The position numbers and the translations under genes were made by a program. A stretch of DNA of 64,000 bases from Clostridiales bacterium (lineage in GTDB: Bacteria > Bacillota > Clostridia > Christensenellales > Aristaeellaceae): positions 1 through 64,000 of the forward strand of contig SFJH01000017.1 of NCBI GenBank assembly GCA_004555155.1, given 5' to 3'. This document shows, piece after piece, positions 42,964 to 52,152 of the stretch. Under the pieces are notes generated by a model. That model was not told where the DNA came from, did not search any database, and saw nothing but the letters and a program-made list of their open reading frames with translations. Numbering within the stretch: position 1 is the stretch's first letter; each line of letters starts with the position of its first letter.

Positions 42964-45900
42964 ATGTATAAGAGGATGAAGCGATGCCTGAGCCTGTGCC
43001 TGACGCTCTGCATACTGATGATGGCGATGCCGTCCATCGGCCTGTCAGAGGACGGCGCGGCGGAGACCACGCCCGCGGCGGCGGCGACCACGCTCGCGGC
43101 GGCAGAGACCACGCCTGCGGCGGCAGAAACCACGCCCGCGGCGGCGGAGACCACGCCTGCGGCGGCAGAGACCACGCTCGCGGCGGCGGAGACCACGCCT
43201 GCGGCGGCAGAGACCACGCCTGCGGCGGCGGAGACCACGCCCGCGCCCGCGCCGGTGATCGTGGAGCTCACGGGCGCGCCGGAGGCGATGGAGGCGATGT
43301 ACGGCCTCTACGAGGACGAGCTGGATCTGCCGGAGACGCTGACCGCCGTGTACGGCGACGGCGCGCAGGCGGAGCTGCCCGTGACGTGGGTCTGCATCTC
43401 CGACGGGCTGGGCGGAACGGCCTACGACGGCGAATGCGAGAATTACGAGCAGGCGTGCTTCACGTTTGAGGCGCGGCTGCCGGAGGGCGCGCGCTGCGCC
43501 GAAGACCTGACCCTGCCGAGGGTACAGGTTCGCCTGGTGCTGCCTGATTTGGGGATCGCGCTCTATACGGCTGCGGACGAAGTCACCATCACCAACACCC
43601 ACGGCGTGCTGAGCTACACCGCGCCGGAGGGCGTGACGGTGAAGGAGCAGCAGTGGCTGCTGAACGGCAGTCCCATCTCCGGCGCAACCGACGCAACCTA
43701 CACCCTCACCATGGACGACATGACGGACACGACCAACAGTTTCTCCGTCCGGCTGACGCTGAGTGAAGGAGACCCGGTCACGTCCGAAGGCTATGCCATG
43801 TCCGCGAACGACGAATGGGAGATGGGCGGGGACGCTCTGACCTTCACCGGCAGCTATGACCAGAAAACTACAGACTTTCCCCTCAGTCTTGAGAATAAGC
43901 ATTTCGATGATGTGACGGTGGAGAGCGGCGCGTCCATCAGCGGCGCAAATCTGTCCTGTAATAATCAGACCAACTGCGGCGTCGTATCCAACTGCACGCT
44001 GGAGGTCGCTGGTAATTTGGACAACTCAGGCACCATTTCGGAAAGCAGCCTGACGGTCAACGGAGGTCTGGACAACTCCGGCGTCATCTACAAGAGCGGG
44101 ATTGACTGCGAGAATGTGAATAACGAGGGTAACGGCGTCATCCACGTCCGAGTGACCATCGATGGCGAGGATTGCAGCTCCACGCCGGACACCTCCTGGC
44201 AGTTCCTCCACGGCGCAAACGCCCGCACAGCGCTGAATGCATGGTATGCGAACCAGCACCCCGAAGCGAGCACGGATGGTCTGCACTGGGTGTGGATTGA
44301 CGGTTTGCCGCCTTTCCAGGAGATTAGTAGCGGCCTTACGCTGGAAAGTAACTTCCCGAACAGCTTATACAACTTCGCCTGCCTCAGCTGCTCCATTGAA
44401 GCGCCCGACGGGCTTTTGGCGGGTTCTACGGTGTACGCCGGGTTTGAAGCGCCCAAGGGGTACACCGCGGATTACACGTGGTATCATGACGGAGAACAAT
44501 TTGCCACCGGAACCGAGGCGGTGCTTCCGCAGCTGGAGCCGGGTGCGAGCAGCACAGTCGAACTGAAGGTAAATAATATCAAGAAATCCGATGTCGATCC
44601 AGTCAATGTGGAGCTCTCCGCGTCGGAGACCTTCTCCGGCGTCGCGTATGACGTGACCGTCGACTACGAAGGCGATAGCCTCGTCATCACCCCGCGCGAC
44701 GGCGTGACGATTGACAGCGCTGCTGTGGAGTCGGGAAATCTCACCATCGCCGGATCGTCCGACGGCAGCTCATGGACTGTGCCGCTGTCCGACTGCGGGG
44801 ATGACATTGATGTACGTCTGTACGTTTATAGCGAAGGCAAGCAGCTGGCGGGCCCCACGAGCCTGAACCTCATCCGCGCCGGGGCGAGCGTCGATCCGGC
44901 GGACTTCACCGTCACGGTCGCAGACGCCGCCAATGCCGACGGTTCGCGCGATGTGACCGTCCGCTGCGCGAATCCCTCCAAGTACGATGCAATCCGGGTG
45001 GGCGAGAGGATCTACGCCGCCGCGGAGACGGTCAGCTGCAAGGTGGAGCCCGGTGAGGATGTGACCGTGTACGCGCGCACCCCCGGCAGCGATGCGGATG
45101 AAAAGCTGCCCTCCCCGTGGGTTGAGGTCGGCGCCGTCGAGGCGAGCAAGTGGCTGTATCTGAACGTCAGCAGCCAGCACAGGTTCAGCGGCGGCAACGC
45201 GCTGTTCTGGGGCGAGGTTCTCAAAATCGAAACGAATCTGAGCGCTGCCGAGCTGAAATGGACGATCGACGGCGTGGCTGTTGACCCGCCCGCGCTGGAT
45301 GGCGGCCTGTACACCATCCCTGCGAACGTCAGCAGCCTGTCCATCACGGCGACGGACGGCAGCGACAGCATCACCCGCGAGCTGAGCGGCATCGAGTGTC
45401 CGGTGAATTTTTGGCTGGATTACGAGAATGAAGCGCTCGCCTTTTTCCGGAAGGATATATGTGAAAAAAAGCTTCAGGCGTACGTTGGCACAAAGGATTA
45501 CACGCTGGACGATACTTATAACCGAAGCTATCCCCTGAGCGATTCCGGTCTTCCGAAAAATGAAGCGGCTGCACTGGACGTCACGCTGGAGAGCAACGGA
45601 TCATCCGTGACCATATCGGTGACGATTCCCGCGCGCTTTGCGGGGTCTGCGTCCTACGGCAGCGTCAGCTATGATAACCCGAATATATTCGATGCCGAGT
45701 TCGGAAGGTGGCAGAAAATCACCATCACGACAGAGGACAGCGACAGCGTGAAGTACGCGGCTGTGAAGCTCGTGAACTCTTATGGAGATGTTTCCTGCAG
45801 CAGGGACGGCTCGGGCAAATGGGTTCCCTCCATTTTCGGTGGTTTGGCCGGTGGCCAGACCTACAGCATCTATGCGCGGCAGTACAGCGTCGTGAACGGC

Positions 45901-48900
45901 GTGTGGACGACCTTTGCTTCCGACTGGTTCGACACCGGCGTGCGCATCACGCCCGGTGAAATCGAGCTGAGCACCTACGCGCCGCTGGTGGGCGATACCG
46001 TCACCGCAACGCCGAAGTTCAACGTGCCTGACCAAAATGTGGAATGGGCGTGGCAATATTATCTGGGCGCGGATGGAACTGTTGTTGATAGCACGAAAAG
46101 CAACAGCTTCACGATCAGGCCGGACAGCGGCTATGAGAACCGTCGGCTGAAAGTACGATTGTATTACAGTACTTCAAATATGGGCTATGCGGAGACCGAG
46201 GTCATTCCCGCGCCGGAGCTCATCGTCCGTCGCGAGGACGGCACGGAGCTGGAAAAGGATGCAAGCGGCTATTACATCGCCTATCTCGGCGACAAGCTCA
46301 CCGCCGAGGTGGCAAACGTCTCGCAGAGCTACCTGAAGGACGCAGACGTGTGGTTCAAATGGGAAAGTTTGGCGACTGGTCAGAATATCAATGATTCTTC
46401 GCTGACGATTGATCAGGGAGCCTTCTCGGAAGATTTCCCCTGGTATCTCAGTGTCAGCCTGAAGAACGAAGCATTGGGTGATTTACGGCTTGATTGCTTT
46501 GTGCGCACCCACTATGCGCCCGCGCCGGAGGTGAAGATCGACTACGAGAACGAGACCCTGGTCGCCGTGAAGCCGGACAACGAGGTGCTTGCAGACTATC
46601 ATCTGCGCGCGCAGTCCAAGGATGGGTATGCGTCCATCAGCAAGGGCGAAAACAACGTATATACGATTCCGATTACCGCTCTCAGCTCAGGCTGGCCGGG
46701 TGGCCGTGCGCATGAATTGGATGCGTTCTGGGAATGCACCGGCAATCCCAGCAGCGATTCTATGACCTTCACCATCCCCGCGCGGCCTGCGGTGCAAGAT
46801 CTGGCATTCGACCGCGCCGCCTTCGCCATTACCGTGAAGGGCGTGTCGCTGGCGGACTATGAAATGAAGCTGGTCGCGATGGACGGCGCTGTGACCGACG
46901 AGAGCGTCGGCTCCATGGTTGAGGATGCGGACAACGGCAGCGTCCGGTTCGAGGGGCTTGAATCGAGCACGATCTACAGGCTCTGGGTGCAGAAGAAGGC
47001 CACGGACAGCGCGTTCAGATCGGAATGGACGAGCTTTGACGTGGAGACCCTCGCTGCGGCCGTGCTGGTGCCCAGTCTGGACTGGACGGCAACCTACGAT
47101 CCGACCGGCTTCTCCCTGAGCGCGGAGGACGTGCTGAATCATGTGACCTTCGCGGAAAAATCCACAGGTCTGAGCGCGATGATCGAAAGAGAAAGCGTGA
47201 CGCTGACGCGGGCCGACGGCAAGCCGTTCCCCATCACGGATGCGGGCACGTACAGCCTGAAGCTGACGCTGAAGGGTGATCCGGCGGACTATTGTGAGCT
47301 GAGCCCCGACACCGTCACCCTGACGGTGCAGCCCTGCGAGGTCAGCAGCTTCGATTTCGACAGCCGCAAGACCTACAGGGGCGCGGCGTATGATCCCTAC
47401 GACTTCGAAGTCAGGGTCGGCGAACGCGTCCTGACGAAGGATGACTATACCATCACCGTGGATGGCGGCGCGACGCTGCGCGATGCGGGCACGTATACCG
47501 CGCACATCGCGTTCAAGGGCAACTTCGCAAGCAGCCTCGACGGCGAGGTGCATCCTGTGATCGAGCCCTACACGCTGCGCGCCACCGCAAGCCCGCTGAG
47601 CCGCGAATACGACGGCACGGTGAGCGTCGAATGCAGCGCAGACTGGGACAACTGCGAACCCTTTGCGGGCGATGACGTGGCCGTGAAGGCCAGCGGCACG
47701 ATGGCGGATGCGAGCGCCGGAAGCGGCAAGACCGTTGCGATTGCGCTGGCGCTGGAGGGCGCGCAGAGCGGCAACTATGTGCTGGAAGGCGCCTCGCTGA
47801 CCGGCAGCGTGGACATCGCAAAGGCGAAGGCTCCGGCATTCAGGCTCCCGGCCGCATCCCGGATCGTCTACGGTCAGGCTCTTTCCGAGAGCGCGCTGAC
47901 CGGCGGCGACGACGTCGGCAGCTTTGCCTGGGAGGACGGCAGCATCGTGCCGCCCGCTGGTCTGAATACCTATCATGTGGCGCTGACGCCCGATGATACC
48001 GACAACTACGCCTGGACGCAGGAGATGCTGGTGCAGGCCATCGAAATCATCGTGGAACAGAGGATCGCAAACCTGACCGTTGAAAATGCGTCCAAGACCT
48101 ACGGCGATGCCGATCCGGCGTTGAAGCTCTCCGTCACGAACGTGCTGGATGGCGATTCGCTCGATTACAGCATCTCCCGCAGGGAGGGCGAGGACGTCGG
48201 CCAGTATGCCTACAGCGTGGCGGAGGGCAACAACCGCAACTACAAGCTGAATCTGCTGCCGAGTACGCTGACCATTGAGCCGCGCAGCATCGCGGATGGC
48301 TCCGTCAGCATCTCCGCGGTCAGCATGCAGACGTACACTGGGCGGGAAATCCGACCCCAGCCGACGCTGCGCTTTGGCGATGCAGTGCTTGTGCCGGGAA
48401 CGGATTATGTGCTGAGCTATTCCAACAATGTCAAGCCGGGCCGTGCGACCATCACCATCACCGGCAAGGGCAACTTCAGCGGCAGCCGCAGCGTGAACTT
48501 CACGATCAAAGAGACGGCTCCCGCGGCAACGGCCACGCCTGCGCCGTCGTTCGCGCCCATCAGCGATGAGGCGCTGCAGGCGTATCTGAACGGCATGGCT
48601 TCTCTGGTGTTCGATGCGGCGTACAATCCGGTCGACTACGAACAGATCCCCGTGCGGGTCAGCGGCGAGGCGGAGGAGAACATTCTGTTGATCTGTGCGG
48701 CCCAGGAGGACGACGAACCTGCACAGCGCAGCCTGATCCTGAATGCCGCGCAGTTGGTCAAGCTTCAGCAGGTGCTGCAGGAAAATGAGATCGGCGATCT
48801 GATCTTCGAAAACGGCAGCGCGGCTGCGCGCATGAACCTCGCAGAGCTGACCGGCGGCAATATGGCGAAGCTGATGGCGCTGATCCTCTCCGGCGGGGAA

Positions 48901-49347
48901 ATCACCGAAGAAATCCTGCAAGGCGACTGGAGCGCGATGGAGGAAGCAGCGCTGACCGAAGCGGAGTATGAACGCTTCAGTCTGGAGGTGCGCATCGCGC
49001 CTGTGGTGCAGGAAGACGGCGAACAGGGCTTTGAAATCTCCGTCTGGCTGCGCTGCGATGCGCTGAATCTGAAGGTCTCCGACCTGATAGACAGCCTGTG
49101 CGTCATGCTGGATGCAAGTCGGCTGGTGACGGCGGAGAATGCCGGGACATTCGATGATCTGTATGCCATCGCACGGAAAAACGGGGAGGAAAGCGAGCTG
49201 CTCGACAGCGCCCTCGTTCTTGCGCCGACGGTTTCTGAGGACGGCGACGCAGCGGAGAGCGCGGCTCCGATGGTAACCGGACGCTATGCGCTGACGGCGC
49301 TCTATGCGGGTGAAGGCATGTACAGGATCGTTTCAGTGGATGTCTGA
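42964..49347 (+). CDS. Giant secreted repeat protein with Ig-like and MBG-type domains
   Basis: The 2127-residue protein starts at ATG 42964, nine bases after AAGGAGG. A signal peptide (CLSLCLTLCILMMAMPSIG) precedes an Ala/Thr/Pro stretch of eight-residue repeats of the form AAETTPAA (about 33-92, 24-bp DNA units). Then come many Ig-like beta modules (about 95-1360) and MBG-type domains (about 1380-1830; VENASKTYGDADPALKLSV, ITGKGNFSGSRSVNFTI). A Pro/Ala linker (~1855) leads to a C-terminal domain of ~270 residues. I see no LPxTG, DTGV or membrane anchor. It is probably a loosely attached adhesin. Confidence 0.85.
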   Translation: MYKRMKRCLSLCLTLCILMMAMPSIGLSEDGAAETTPAAAATTLAAAETTPAAAETTPAAAETTPAAAETTLAAAETTPAAAETTPAAAETTPAPAPVIVELTGAPEAMEAMYGLYEDELDLPETLTAVYGDGAQAELPVTWVCISDGLGGTAYDGECENYEQACFTFEARLPEGARCAEDLTLPRVQVRLVLPDLGIALYTAADEVTITNTHGVLSYTAPEGVTVKEQQWLLNGSPISGATDATYTLTMDDMTDTTNSFSVRLTLSEGDPVTSEGYAMSANDEWEMGGDALTFTGSYDQKTTDFPLSLENKHFDDVTVESGASISGANLSCNNQTNCGVVSNCTLEVAGNLDNSGTISESSLTVNGGLDNSGVIYKSGIDCENVNNEGNGVIHVRVTIDGEDCSSTPDTSWQFLHGANARTALNAWYANQHPEASTDGLHWVWIDGLPPFQEISSGLTLESNFPNSLYNFACLSCSIEAPDGLLAGSTVYAGFEAPKGYTADYTWYHDGEQFATGTEAVLPQLEPGASSTVELKVNNIKKSDVDPVNVELSASETFSGVAYDVTVDYEGDSLVITPRDGVTIDSAAVESGNLTIAGSSDGSSWTVPLSDCGDDIDVRLYVYSEGKQLAGPTSLNLIRAGASVDPADFTVTVADAANADGSRDVTVRCANPSKYDAIRVGERIYAAAETVSCKVEPGEDVTVYARTPGSDADEKLPSPWVEVGAVEASKWLYLNVSSQHRFSGGNALFWGEVLKIETNLSAAELKWTIDGVAVDPPALDGGLYTIPANVSSLSITATDGSDSITRELSGIECPVNFWLDYENEALAFFRKDICEKKLQAYVGTKDYTLDDTYNRSYPLSDSGLPKNEAAALDVTLESNGSSVTISVTIPARFAGSASYGSVSYDNPNIFDAEFGRWQKITITTEDSDSVKYAAVKLVNSYGDVSCSRDGSGKWVPSIFGGLAGGQTYSIYARQYSVVNGVWTTFASDWFDTGVRITPGEIELSTYAPLVGDTVTATPKFNVPDQNVEWAWQYYLGADGTVVDSTKSNSFTIRPDSGYENRRLKVRLYYSTSNMGYAETEVIPAPELIVRREDGTELEKDASGYYIAYLGDKLTAEVANVSQSYLKDADVWFKWESLATGQNINDSSLTIDQGAFSEDFPWYLSVSLKNEALGDLRLDCFVRTHYAPAPEVKIDYENETLVAVKPDNEVLADYHLRAQSKDGYASISKGENNVYTIPITALSSGWPGGRAHELDAFWECTGNPSSDSMTFTIPARPAVQDLAFDRAAFAITVKGVSLADYEMKLVAMDGAVTDESVGSMVEDADNGSVRFEGLESSTIYRLWVQKKATDSAFRSEWTSFDVETLAAAVLVPSLDWTATYDPTGFSLSAEDVLNHVTFAEKSTGLSAMIERESVTLTRADGKPFPITDAGTYSLKLTLKGDPADYCELSPDTVTLTVQPCEVSSFDFDSRKTYRGAAYDPYDFEVRVGERVLTKDDYTITVDGGATLRDAGTYTAHIAFKGNFASSLDGEVHPVIEPYTLRATASPLSREYDGTVSVECSADWDNCEPFAGDDVAVKASGTMADASAGSGKTVAIALALEGAQSGNYVLEGASLTGSVDIAKAKAPAFRLPAASRIVYGQALSESALTGGDDVGSFAWEDGSIVPPAGLNTYHVALTPDDTDNYAWTQEMLVQAIEIIVEQRIANLTVENASKTYGDADPALKLSVTNVLDGDSLDYSISRREGEDVGQYAYSVAEGNNRNYKLNLLPSTLTIEPRSIADGSVSISAVSMQTYTGREIRPQPTLRFGDAVLVPGTDYVLSYSNNVKPGRATITITGKGNFSGSRSVNFTIKETAPAATATPAPSFAPISDEALQAYLNGMASLVFDAAYNPVDYEQIPVRVSGEAEENILLICAAQEDDEPAQRSLILNAAQLVKLQQVLQENEIGDLIFENGSAAARMNLAELTGGNMAKLMALILSGGEITEEILQGDWSAMEEAALTEAEYERFSLEVRIAPVVQEDGEQGFEISVWLRCDALNLKVSDLIDSLCVMLDASRLVTAENAGTFDDLYAIARKNGEESELLDSALVLAPTVSEDGDAAESAAPMVTGRYALTALYAGEGMYRIVSVDV

Positions 49348-49360
49348 TCACTCAAATTAC

Positions 49361-49393
49361 GGGACTGTCTCCGGATGGTGACAGTCCCATTTT
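49361..49393 (+). terminator. Intrinsic terminator of the giant protein gene
   Basis: GGGACTGTC (49361-49369), a 10-nt loop, GACAGTCCC (49380-49388), then ATTTT. The GGGACTGTC arm is also found in the large inverted repeat near 2.3-2.4 kb. Confidence 0.85.
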
Positions 49394-49400
49394 CTGCATT

Positions 49401-49570
49401 CGTGCGCTGAAGCGCGTGGTTCGCACCTTCCTGAACGAATCCGACGAGCTGGCGCATATCAAAGTCAATGGCGAAACCATTAGCAGCTTTCTGAATGCTT
49501 GCACAGAGAATAAAACAATCGGATTCAATTACTACGGGATTCCCCTCATGAATGATAAAGTATGTTTTAT
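49401..49570 (+). pseudogene. Deletion scar fusing a Hint-toxin fragment to an immunity-gene fragment
   Basis: 49403-49481 encodes RALKRVVRTFLNESDELAHIKVNGETI, matching the Hint region at 39.54-39.61 kb. It then jumps to SSFLNACTENKTIGFNYYGIPLMND, matching the immunity gene at about 40.36-40.43 kb. The open frame (ORF start 49416) has no ribosome binding site. So a toxin-immunity pair once stood here and lost the ~750 bp between these points. Confidence 0.8.
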
Positions 49571-50000
49571 CTGTATTGTGTCAGAATGTTATGATAGATG
49601 ATTAAGATAAACACCGGGAATGAAACGGCTGGCTTAGATATTCAGGAAACCCTTGCAAACAATACAAGGATATGTTTGGCGCCTATAAGCTGAATGCTTC
49701 ATTCGATCATGTGCAGCAGAAAAGATACTCATGCCCACCGCAATACAGTGCGGCGGGCATTTCTATGCCTCAATGCGGCATGTCGGAATGCGAATGGGAA
49801 GCCGGACGCCAGCTTGTGAAGCAGACGCAGAACGAGAGAGCCGTTTCCTGCGATTGCGGCTGCAACGGCTTGCGAATCCACCGGACGGTCAGCAACAGGA
49901 TCAGCGGAGGGATGTACGCCGCCCATAGCGATCGGCATCCCCGCCCGCGCTCCCGCCGGCTGTCCGGCGGGATTTTTTGCGCCGATTTTGTCTTTGCGTA
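49571..50000. other. Degraded intergenic region with two hairpins
   Basis: About 430 bp with no credible gene. It contains ATGCCC(A)CCGCA/TGCGG(C)GGGCAT (about 49730-49759) and an intrinsic terminator CCCGCCGG-CTGT-CCGGCGGG-ATTTTTT (49952-49978) just before the next promoter. TGTTTGGCGCCTATAAGCTGAA (about 49675-49696) faintly resembles sequence near 40.64 kb. Confidence 0.6.
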
Positions 50001-50036
50001 TTGACAAATCCTTGTACGAGCGTATAATTGTATACA
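50001..50036 (+). promoter_or_regulatory. Promoter with GntR-type operator for the citrate/glutamate branch genes
   Basis: TTGACA (50001-50006), 16 bp, TATAAT (50023-50028), immediately overlapped by TTGTATACA (50028-50036), whose core TGTATACA is a perfect palindrome. The same word lies in the 56.5-kb promoter. The downstream operon encodes a GntR protein, the likely ligand of both sites. Confidence 0.75.
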
Positions 50037-50074
50037 TTCGAACAAAAAGACATTTCCCAGAAAGGAGACTTCCC

Positions 50075-51451
50075 ATGTTAGAGATTTCCAGCAAAACCAA
50101 CCTGTTGGAGCAGAAGTCCTACAAATACTCCCTTCAGGATGTGGCGGAACCGAATCTGCAGCGGGATGTTTATTCCTACGGCACGGTGCCAAAGGTGGCG
50201 TTCAACCACCGGCGCGTGCCGATGTCCATGCCCGAGGAGATCTGGATCACCGACACGTCGCTGCGGGACGGCCAGCAGTCGGTGGAGCCCTATACGGTGG
50301 ATCAGATCGTGAAGATCTATCAGCTGCTGAGCCGCCTGGGCGGCCCCTACGGCATCATCCGCCAGACGGAGTTCTTTATTTACAGCAAAAAGGATCGCGA
50401 GGCGCTGGAAAAGTGCATGAGCCTCAACCTGAGATTCCCGGAGATCACCAGCTGGATCCGCGCCAGCAAGGAGGACTTCAGGCTGGTGAAGGATCTGGGC
50501 ATTCAGGAGACGGGCATCCTCGTCTCCTGCTCGGACTACCACATCTTCAAAAAGATGAAGATGAACCGCCGTCAGTGCATGGACTACTATCTGGGCGTGG
50601 TGAAGGACGCCTTCGACGCGGGCGTGGTGCCCCGCTGCCATCTGGAGGACATCACCCGCGCCGACTTCTACGGCTTCGTAGTGCCCTTCGTCAACGAGCT
50701 TCAGGCGCTCTCCCGCGAGGCGGGCATTCCCGTGAAGATCCGCGCCTGCGACACCATGGGCTACGGCGTGCCCTACACCGAGGCCGCCATGCCCCGCAGC
50801 GTGGCAGGCATCGTCTACGGCCTTCAGCACTACTCCGACGTGCCCAGCGAATTCCTGGAGTGGCACGGCCACAACGACTTCTACAAGGGCGTGGCCAACG
50901 CCTCCACCGCCTGGCTGTACGGCGCGTGCGCGGTGAACTGCTCGCTGCTGGGCATCGGCGAGCGCACCGGCAACGTGCCGCTGGAGGCCATGGTGTTCGA
51001 GTACGCGTCGCTGCGCGGTTCGCTGGACGGCATGGATCCCACGGTCATCACCGAGATCGCGGACTACTTCCAGCGGGACATCGGCTATTCGATTCCGCCC
51101 ATGACCCCCTTCGTGGGCTCCGCCTTCAACGTCACCCGCGCCGGCGTGCACGCCGACGGCCTGATGAAGGACGAGGAGATCTACACCATCTTCGACACCC
51201 GCAAGATCCTCAACCGCCCGCCGACGGTGCAGATCAGCAAGACCTCCGGCCTGGCCGGCATCGCCTACTGGATCAATCAGGCCTACCGTCTGGAGGGCGA
51301 CGACCGTCTGGACAAGAAGTCCCCGCTGGTGATCGCCATGAAGGAATGGGTTGACGCCCAGTACGAGGACGGCCGCCAGACCGTGCTGTCCGACCGCGAG
51401 CTGGAGGAGAAGATCGAACAGCTGGCCCCCGGGCGCTATCACAGGCTGTGA
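50075..51451 (+). CDS. Re-citrate synthase
   Basis: The 458-residue protein starts at ATG 50075 behind AAAGGAGACTTCCC. It has the HMGL/isopropylmalate synthase-type TIM barrel: ITDTSLRDGQQSVEPYTVDQ, the metal-binding EWHGHNDFYKGVANAST motif, and TRAGVHADGLMKDEEIY. Length and the pattern PEITSWIRASKEDFRLVKDLG and PFVGSAFNVTRAG match the Re-citrate synthase of anaerobes such as Clostridium kluyveri rather than 2-isopropylmalate synthases. It would condense acetyl-CoA and oxaloacetate with Re stereochemistry. Aconitase and isocitrate dehydrogenase genes follow, which supports the call. Confidence 0.88.
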   Translation: MLEISSKTNLLEQKSYKYSLQDVAEPNLQRDVYSYGTVPKVAFNHRRVPMSMPEEIWITDTSLRDGQQSVEPYTVDQIVKIYQLLSRLGGPYGIIRQTEFFIYSKKDREALEKCMSLNLRFPEITSWIRASKEDFRLVKDLGIQETGILVSCSDYHIFKKMKMNRRQCMDYYLGVVKDAFDAGVVPRCHLEDITRADFYGFVVPFVNELQALSREAGIPVKIRACDTMGYGVPYTEAAMPRSVAGIVYGLQHYSDVPSEFLEWHGHNDFYKGVANASTAWLYGACAVNCSLLGIGERTGNVPLEAMVFEYASLRGSLDGMDPTVITEIADYFQRDIGYSIPPMTPFVGSAFNVTRAGVHADGLMKDEEIYTIFDTRKILNRPPTVQISKTSGLAGIAYWINQAYRLEGDDRLDKKSPLVIAMKEWVDAQYEDGRQTVLSDRELEEKIEQLAPGRYHRL

Positions 51452-51498
51452 CGGCGCGCCATCCCCCGAATCAGAAACCCGAATGAGGAGACGGAAAT

Positions 51499-52152
51499 AT
51501 GAATCAATTCAAGACCACTTCCCTGGCGGATCAGGTTTTTGAGCGGCTGGAGAACGACATCATCCAGGGCGTGTATCCCCGGGGCGAGATTTTGACGGAG
51601 CTGAAGCTGGTGGAGGAGCTGGGCGTCAGCCGAACGCCCATCCGCGAAGCGCTGCGCCGCCTGGAGCAGGAGCGCCTGATCGAGAGCGCCGGCAAGGGCT
51701 CGAAGGTGCTGGGCATCACGGAGACCGATCTTTTGGACATCATGACCATCCGCGAGCGCGTGGAGGGCGTGGCCGCCTACTACGCCACCCGCAACCTGAC
51801 GCCGGAGGGGCTCAAGGAGCTGACCGACATCGTGGATCTGCAGGACTTCTACTTCTCCCGCGAGGACGCGGAGCATCTGCGGCAGGTGGACGACCGGTTC
51901 CACGACGCGATCTGCCGTCTGAGCCGGCGCGCCGTGCTGATCGACACGCTGGTGCCGCTGCACCGCAAGACCCGCCGCTACCGCAAGCGCTCGCTGGAGG
52001 ACTGGAGCCGCACCACCAACACCAAGAAGGAGCACTACGCCATCTATCAGGCCATCGCCTCCGGCGACGCCCGTCTGGCCGAGGAGCTGACCTCCCGGCA
52101 CATCTCAAACGCCAAGGCCCACATGATGAAGGGAATGAAGGACAATGGGTAA
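51499..52152 (+). CDS. GntR-family regulator (FCD subfamily)
   Basis: The 217-residue protein starts at ATG 51499 behind GAGGAGACGGAAAT. It has an N-terminal winged HTH (LVEELGVSRTPIREALRRLE) and an all-helical FCD effector domain (residues ~80-217, with RFHDAICRLSRR and HYAIYQAIASGD). FCD regulators usually sense organic acids, so citrate, isocitrate or 2-oxoglutarate are plausible ligands (inference). Predicted operators are the TGTATACA sites at 50.03 and 56.53 kb. The gene overlaps the start of the aconitase gene by 8 bp. Confidence 0.9.
   Translation: MNQFKTTSLADQVFERLENDIIQGVYPRGEILTELKLVEELGVSRTPIREALRRLEQERLIESAGKGSKVLGITETDLLDIMTIRERVEGVAAYYATRNLTPEGLKELTDIVDLQDFYFSREDAEHLRQVDDRFHDAICRLSRRAVLIDTLVPLHRKTRRYRKRSLEDWSRTTNTKKEHYAIYQAIASGDARLAEELTSRHISNAKAHMMKGMKDNG

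Noticed and set aside
46687..48921. 744-codon minus-strand frame inside the giant surface-protein gene
   Set aside because: It is antisense to a well-supported 2127-residue protein and has no ribosome binding site.
39494..49600. A clear attL/attR direct repeat of the tRNA-Leu 3' end
   Set aside because: I looked for a second copy of the T-arm and acceptor sequence downstream and found none in the window, so an integrated element with both ends cannot be shown.
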